The notes below the pieces were generated by a model. The model was not told where the DNA came from. It did not search any database and was given only the letters and a program-made list of their open reading frames with translations. This document shows, piece after piece, positions 37,301 to 46,300 of a stretch of 64,000 nt of DNA. Source of the stretch: Colias croceus (Eukaryota; Arthropoda; Insecta; Lepidoptera; Pieridae). The stretch spans positions 8,620,501 through 8,684,500 of the forward strand of contig NC_059548.1 of assembly GCF_905220415.1 (NCBI RefSeq), written 5' to 3'. The first letter of the stretch is position 1. Every line of letters starts with the position of its first letter. A program made the translations under genes and the position numbers.

Positions 37301-40300
37301 TGTTTTTAAAATTGGCATAAGTAATAGATTTTTTTACATAAAACATTTGATCATTTTTAAAGACTGCAAAAAGACAAGACATTATTACAATGCTTTTAAC
37401 CTAAACATAAATCATCGACAAAAAAAATTGCGTTTGTTAATTTTTTTTTCTTCATACTCACAAAGCAACTACAGAGTTTATTATAACAAGTTATTGCGTT
37501 TATTTTGTATATTGACATTAAATTTTCCACAAAAAACTTAAATCTAAAAAAAATATATATGTAATATTATTCACAGACGGAAAAATCAATGGCCGAGTTG
37601 GAACTAGAGTTGAACCGTCGTACGGGCGAATGGAATACACTACAAGAGAGCGGCAGTGAGTTGCGGCCCTTGCACGGCCCGGCGCTCACCGGCCTCAATA
37701 ACTTGGGCAACTCGTGCTATATCAATAGTGTGCTGCAGGTATATAGATCCCATAGAAAAGCTTTAGAAATATAGTGCTAGGTATAGTCCTTTTCAGCTAT
37801 GATGATTCCTGTGACACTTCATCGTGTTCCGAATTACGTATTTTATGTTTAAAACGCCAAAATGATTTTAGTGTATAATATTTTTATTTTATGGCGGCAT
37901 TATTACCAAAAATATAAAAATGAGACATCTTAAGCTAATCAAAAAGCTAATCAAAAACAGTATTGTTTAGTTTAATATAATGAAAAATAAAATAAAATAA
38001 CACAAAAATATAATACCTACGCAACTCGTGTACATGAAATGGATCGTTGAAAAATCATAGAGTTGGAAAATCATATAATCGGCGCCCATCTTATGATCGT
38101 TTGTCAATCGAGTCAATCGTCTGTAGGAGTGCGTCAGCCTTGTATACAAGTTGCATTTTTATATTGATACTTTCCGTGGTATTCTGCTATTGTTACTAAT
38201 TGTTATTGTTGACTTTTTGTTGCTGTTGTTTGCTAAGTTTCCTTAGTTAATTGATGGCGAAATGCCGAAAAAACTAATTTTGGTACATTATTCAAATCGA
38301 TTTCATTTCCATATAAAATATTATCGATTATCGAAAACAATTGATATGATTTCAGTACAGACATCTCTTCACGTGTCAAAAATCGATGTGTCACAGAAAT
38401 CATCTTAGGGTTCATACGCACTATGCGGGTAGCCGCATTGCGGGTAGCCGTCCGGCTGACCGCAGGATGCGGTTGCGAATGCGGCCAGCCGGACGGCTAC
38501 CCGCATAGTGCGGTTGAAGAACCGTTGCGATTTGCGGTCATGTCGATCCATTTCAAAGATGGAAATGGAAGAAGTTGCAGCTATTTACTACATTTACACA
38601 CGTTACGTATAGAAGAAAAGCAAAGAAAGAAGTACTGGGTGCATCCTTATTTGCAAACACGAGATGAGAGCAAGCATTTTGCAACCACGTGCACACACTC
38701 ACTCAATGGCGGGCAGCCGCAGACTGAACCGCACAGTGCGTATAGCAACCGTCCGGCTGGCCGTCACTCGGGCCGCAGCTCTCCGAGCAACCGGAGCGGT
38801 CTGCGGGTAGCCGCATCGCAGTGCGCATAGAAATGAATATTACGTACATAATTGTGCTTGCGGTCAGCCGGACGGCTACCCGCAACGCGGCTACCCGCAT
38901 AGTGCGTATGAACCCTTAGGTGGAAAGGACTATAGTAAAAAATATTTCTAGTAATTTTTTTTTTTCAAAACAAAAAATCTATGTTACATGAAAATAAGAT
39001 ATTTTTTATGTATTTAGTATGTTATATCTTAAACTAGCTGCTCTGCGCGGTTTCACCCCCGTGGCTCCACTCCTGTTGGTCGTAGCATGATGATATATAG
39101 CCTTCCTCGATAAATGAGCTATCTAACACCGAAAGAATTTTTCTAATCGGACCAGTAGTTCCCGAGATTAGCGCGTTCAAACAAACAAACAAGCTCTTCA
39201 GCTTTATAATATTAGTATAGATTAAAGATCGCTTCCTCTTATATATTTGAATTATATTGTAAGATATTTCATAGTTGATACCAATAGATGATACCATAGT
39301 TCAACCGTATTACGCCATCTCTTTTACGTTTTAATTTAAACCATGCTTGTATACTAAACAAACAAAATTTTGCAGGTAATGTTCCGTATGCCAGATTTTG
39401 TGCGTCGCTTCGTCGAGGGTGCTCCGGAAATATTCGCCACCTTCCCAGAAGATCCTGTCAATGATTTCAATGTACAAACGTAAGAGCTAATTATATATTG
39501 TTGATATTTTTTTTACTTCATAACTATGACACTTGAAAAAAAATAACAAAATATAAAAGTAATATTTGACCTATAGAATTATAAACAACTAGACACACAA
39601 AAATTCATTTAAATTAAAACCTTACATATTTCGTCGCATTAATGTACCAAGTCATATTATATGCTCATAAAAAAACTGATCAATATATACCAAGGCAGAC
39701 TTTTCTACAGACTATTTTGAATATAAAAGAAATGCCTGCTTTATCAACAACATCATTTTCTCAACTTTCCATACAATTTTTTTCCAGTAACTAACTAACT
39801 ATTATGACATAATTAATTTTTTTAACTATAATTTATATTTCCAGCGCGAAAGTGGGAGTGGGCCTCATATCCGGTCGCTACTCGTTCCCCGGCGAAGTGG
39901 ACGGCAGCCAGCAGGGCATCTCCCCGCACATGTACCGGCAGCTCATCGGCAAGGGCCACCCGGAGTTCATGACCAAGCGGCAACAGGATGCGCACGAGTT
40001 CTTCCTGCACTTCCTTACTTTGTTGGAGGTGAGGAAATATGGAGATTTTTTTGTTAATTTATTTATTTATATAAAACCATTCCTACCATTACAGTTTACC
40101 CAATGCGATAGGGAGGTAAAATTTACAATACAATCTATTCATTAATACAAAAAAAATATTACATTAATAATTAAAATTACAATATACAACCGCTACAATT
40201 ATGTTTGATACTCTAGTCAAATATTATAATGATTAATACATATATAAAGCTGAATAATACATATTTTTTAATAATGTCAAAATGTTGGCTTTATACCAAC

Positions 40301-43300
40301 ATAATGTACGCGCGGCGAGAGTTTGTCTTTGACCTTCGGGTGGAGAGGATTACTGCGCAACGCTCACAATACTTTTCCCCGCCCCACACCCCCCGTTGCT
40401 ACCCAATTTCTGATTTCTGCGCTGCGCAATAACGGTCAAAGCCAAACTCTCGCCGCGCGATCTGTACTACAGGGTGGCTCTGAAATACGTTGACAACTTA
40501 TTTTACGATTTATTTTATTTTTCTTTTACACAGTATATAATAAAAATACTTTATAATAAAAATACAGTATTATTTTAATGAAAATATCTATTTATTTTTA
40601 AAATAACCATCTTTAGCTTTAATACAAAGGCTTAAACGTTTTCTGAAGTTTTCGACGATTTTCCGTACCTCCTCTTCAGATATTTTGTCCCACTCAAGAG
40701 TAAGTGTTGCCTTCAGCGCGTCTACACTTCTGTGTGATGTTGCACAGGCCTTCGCCTCTAGAATTGACCATACGCTGAAATCCATTCCATTAAGGTCTGA
40801 TAAAAATGGAGGCCATTCCTTGGAACTTATTAACTCTGGGAAATGGTCCATACATCACTACTGCACATTTGAGGCCCTGTGAGATGCAGCAGAGTCATGT
40901 TGAAAAGTCCACGGTTGGTCACCGAAGTACTACTGGCTCCAAGGAAGTACTACACTCTCTAAAATATCGCGTCGGTATATTTCTTGATTCATTTTCACAC
41001 CTTTTTTTACGAAAACGAGAGGAGTTTTGCCTGTTGAGCAAATGCCACGCCAAACCATGACTGAATCCGGTCTTTGCCGATGGGGGATAATTGCTGTGGC
41101 TCCAGGGCGACTAGAAGAGTAAACTTTATCGTTTTGGCGGTTATGAGACTGTTCAATCTGAAAAATTTTTTCATCGGTGAAAAAAAATATTTTTCCACGC
41201 TTCACCAGCGGAGCGCGCTTTCAGTAAGCGACATCTTTCAAGGCGTATTTTTTTATCTTTATCATCCAACCGCTGCGCTTTTCAAAGCTTGTATGCTGTT
41301 GACTTGAGCTCATTTTTAACAACTCGTTGTAACGTTGAATGACTTACACCTAAATCTCGAGCCATTTTTCTTACCTTGGCTTGTGAATTGCGGGTCTGTC
41401 TTTGTTTGGCGATATGCCGAAGCCTAGGCATCTTTACAGTTCTTTTTCTGCCTCTTCCCAGACAGTCACCAAGATGGCCAAGCTCATCGTAGCGTTTAAT
41501 AGCAGAAGAAACTAACTGCCGACTGATACTGAGAAGTCACACTATCGCACACTGCCGCTTACCAGCCTCATATAAGGATATTATTGCACCTCGTTGAGCA
41601 GACATAGTAAAAAATGACTAATTTTTAATTTATTCTCATCACAAATAACGTTAAGTTGGCGCCAAAACATGTGAAAATAATAATTAAAAAACAAAAGCAA
41701 CGCAGCATGTCCCATTTTTGGAATTTATTATTTTGAAATTTGTCAACGTAATTTAGAACCACCCTGTAATATGTCTCTTTTCAATTGTGTGTCACAGAAT
41801 ATTTCTAAACGATGTGAGAATATTTTTAGAGCACAGTTCCGGAAGTGTCTGATCTGTATTATAATGCATATTACACAAAATATAATAAAAATGTGGTGCT
41901 GCAAAAAATACTCATCACTTCAAAACTAACTTACCAAAAGTGTAAACCTTAAACAATTCATTGAATAAACAGTCGGTTTTATATGTGATTTATTTCACCC
42001 GTCGAACCATGTCAAGTCGGTAGTTGTTATATGTTTGGTAACTAGCATGATTATCATTTATCACAGTATTTCATTCCAAAGAATTTACCTACTTGTAGAC
42101 TTTTAAAAAAAAGGTATTTTTTTTTACATTTAGACTGACCAGTTGGCTCGATTGGTAGGGACCCTGCTTTCCAAGCCACAGGTCGTGGTTTTGTTTCTCA
42201 CTCGGTGCAAATATTTGTGTGATGAACATGTTTGCTCTGTGTCTGGGTGTTAATCTACACTAATATTATAAAGAGGAAAACTTTGTTTGTTTGTTTGTTT
42301 GTAATGAATAGGCTTATAAACTACTGAACCGATTTTAAAAATTCTTTCACCATTCGAAAGCTACATTATCCACGAGTAATAAAGGCTAGGTTTTATCCAG
42401 GAAATCCCACGGGAACGGGAACTATGCGGGTTTTTCTTTGAAAACGCGGGCGAAGCCGCAGGCGGAAAGCTAGTTATCTATATAAGTACATATATATTTA
42501 AAATTATATGTGTATGTCTATCAGCCGTCTGGTTTTGATAACACAAGCGAAAGCTTAGTATGGGATCAGATCGCGCCGTGCGTTAAAATTGTCCTAAAAT
42601 ATTTATTATTATTTATTTAATCAAGCCTAAACTAACTATTTATCACCACACAGCGCAACAGCCGCCATCGCGTCAACCCGTCCGAGTGCATGCGTTTCGC
42701 GGTAGAAGAGCGTGTACAGTGCACGGAATCACGTGGAGTGAGATACACTCGTCGTGCTGAACACCATCTACCATTGCCAGTGCCGGTCGCAGCGGCTGAT
42801 AATGTGCAGCAGCTGAGGGAATACGAGAAACGCCGGGCGAACGCGGAAGCTAGCGGGCAGAGACTGTGAGTGGAGTTTGAACCTTATATACAACACCATA
42901 GGGCTTAGATTAGCATGGCAGTCTATGTAAGTATAGCTGAGCATAATCTACCGCTGCCAGTACCGCTAGCAGCGGCAGATAATGTGCAGCAGCTGCGGGA
43001 GTATGAGAAACGCCGGGCGAAGCTATTGGGCAAACACTGCTAGTTGTCCTTGGACCTTATATATGCGGTCATTGGGTTCATAATAACATGTCATTAACAA
43101 CGTGCAGCAGTTAAGCGGCACCGGGTGAGCGGTCAAAGACTGTGAGTAGACTTTTAACTCTATATACACGGTCAGAGAGCTCATATTAGTGTGTCATGTA
43201 ACAATGTGCAACAGCGAAGCGACGCTGGGTAAGTGGCTGGCGACTGTCAGTGGACCCTATGTACTTGGTCATAGAGCTCATATTAGCTTGTCATCTATAG

Positions 43301-46300
43301 TAGAATATCACCTGTAGCAGCGACTGATAATATGCAGCAGCTGCGAGAGTATAAGAAACGCCGGACGAACGAGCGGACAGAGACTGTAAGTGGACTTTAG
43401 ACCTTATATACACGGCTATTGAGTTCCTATTAGCGTGACATGTATAGCTGAACATCATCCTTCACAACTAACAAATAAGTTAAAAAAAATACTTATTTGT
43501 TAGTTGTGACGGACTTCAGACAATTTAACACCACACATAAAATTATCCATAGATGAAAATGTACAATCTAAAATCTTTTCAGAGACCCATCGGAAGTGGT
43601 CCGTCCGCACATCCCGTTCCAGGCCTGTCTCGAGAGCTTCATGAAGGAGGAGACCGTTGAGCAGTTCTTCAGCTCGGCCGTCAACAAGAAGGTCACTGCT
43701 AAAAAGTATGTTTCCAGTTTATTTGGTCAAATGTTTAATTCAATACGACCTTTATTCACCCACGTGGCTCCACTCCTGTTGGTCGTAGCGTGATGATATA
43801 TAGCCTATAACCTTCCTCGATAAATGGGCTATTTAACACTGAAAGAATTTTTCAAATCGTTCCCGAGATTAGCGCGTTCAAACAAACAAACAAACAAACT
43901 CTTCAGCTTTATAATATTAGTATAGATAGCAGAAAGCAAATACTTGATAACTAGAAAAGCCTAGAATAATATGCACTAACAGTTAATTACTTTAGTAATT
44001 TTCATATATCAATAATTATTGTAATTTGTTATCTGTCATTTAGATTTGCTTAAATATTCTACCTGTAGGTTCGATTGTTGTGAATATTTTGAGCCTATAT
44101 AATATGTAATGAGACGTAAAAAAACTTAAGTTTTCAAACAATAATAAAAAAATTATATTTGAATTTCTACCCTTCAGGATTACCCGATTGGCAACATTCC
44201 CAGACTATTTGCTGATACAGTTGAAGAAATTCACCATCAAAGAAGATTGGACACCCGCTAAGTTAGATGTCGCTGTTGACATGCCGTGGGAGGTTAGTTG
44301 TTACAAATCAATAATCGTATATCTTTCAAGTAAAATAATTCATTCATTCAACATTTTAATTTGTAAAAATAACTGTTTGGGTATTTTTTATAAATTATTC
44401 CAAAGTTGCTACTTTAGTAAAAAACAATACATCCAAATAACACAAAACACAAGACTGAAACCAAGGAAAAAACAGAATTCACTTAATACTAATGAATAAA
44501 AGAAAGAAAGATACTTCACTAGCGAATTTATGTTTGAACATTATTTTAGCATTATATTTGAACTAATATTCATTAGTCATTACTCATTAGTTACCGCACT
44601 GAAATAATTTTACCAATTTTCAAACTACCCTCAAATATTTTCTTCACTAAAATAAATAATTACAGGTAGATCTAAGCTGTTTACGCGGAAGTGGCCTGCA
44701 GGCCGACGAGACGTTGTTACCAGAAACAGCGAATGAAACACCTGCACCCGTGTTCGATGATAACTTGTTGTCGCAGCTTGTAAGTGTATTTTTTATATGA
44801 TAGTTAATTTATAATTTAACTAGTTGCTCCGCGCGGTTTCACCCCCGTGGCTCCACTCCTGTTACACATATAGCCTATAACCTTCCTCGATAAATGGGCT
44901 ATCTAACACCTAAAGAATATTTCAAATCGGACCAGTAGTCAACCAGTAGTCAACAAACAAACAAACTCTTCAGCTTTATAATATTAGTATAGATATAGAT
45001 ATAATAATCGTGAAAGTCTGTAGGTATGAGTAGATTGATGTTTGGATGGATTACTCTTTTTTTACGGCAGATCTGAACAATATTTTGAATACATTTGGAT
45101 TAGGGATTTTAAACGTTTTCTTTTTATTGATAATGTGTATTAAAATATATACTTTATAATCTGCAAAAAATCGCCTGATGTCAATACCGTCATCTAATGG
45201 AGTAATTAGCCAATTTTGGTATATTTGAATATTGCCAAAGAAGTTTCACTTCTGGCACGTGTGCTCGGCACTTACTTATTATACACTAGCTGTGCCCCGC
45301 GGTTTCATCCGCATTGCTCCGCTCCTGTTGGTCTTAGCGTGATTATATATAGCCTATAACCTTCCTCGATAAATGGGCTATCTAACACCGAAAGAATTTT
45401 CCAGTTGGACATGGGATTCCCCGTAGAGGCTTGCAAGAAGTCGCTGTACTACACGAACAACTCGAGCATGGAGGCGGCGTCCAACTGGCTGATGGAGCAC
45501 ATGACGGACTGGGACTTCGCCAACAAGTTCGAGCCGCCCGGCTCTAGGGCTTCCGGTGAGTTTGTGCCGGTGATAAAGAAACTATACCGAAAATTTGACC
45601 ATAGCTTGAACCGTTTTTTGAAGTGAATTGATTGATTTTTTCTTGAAAATATACCCAAAACACACCCCGGACACTCCATACAAAATTATAGTTTTGACAG
45701 TCACACTGTAGAGACTGCAAATGTGTGTGTAAACTCTTTATGGTTGGCACATTTGTGACTAGCGTAAAAAAAAATTCGCGTTTTTCTGATGAAATACATC
45801 CGTAAACAGCACAATATCTAACCATTTTCTACGAAAAACGATAATCACAAATCCAAAATAATAAAATTGCTTTAAGTCAATTTGATTAATGTTGTCAATC
45901 TTCGTTGCGTTTCGTCTAAAGACGTCGTTGGTATCGTCCTTGCGGGGAAATGGGTACCATAACATGTCTGATCGTGCGGGGTGAGGTAAGTGTTTAATTT
46001 TGGCGGGAGGCGGAGAGTGTCCGTTCTGTAGCGTTTAGCTACTATTATGTATTCTGTGCCCAAAATCTACTTTAAAATGTCATTGCTAGTTTAACGGTCA
46101 TTCTTGTAAACTGTTAAAGTAATAGAGATTAGAATACGTGAAAGAATTAAATATTAAATACGTTAAGGCTTAAGCAATTTGTTGACTATTCAATTGAAAT
46201 TAATCGCGTGCCTTTTGCGTTACCTCTGACGTCTGTAATTTTTCTACAAAAAACCATGGACGAATATACCAGATTATATTCGTCCATGAAAAAACGAAAG

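Noticed and set aside
38423..38900. Arg/Gly/Ala-rich ORFs on both strands
   Set aside because: Products of the GC-rich inverted arms of the fold-back element at 38408-38915.
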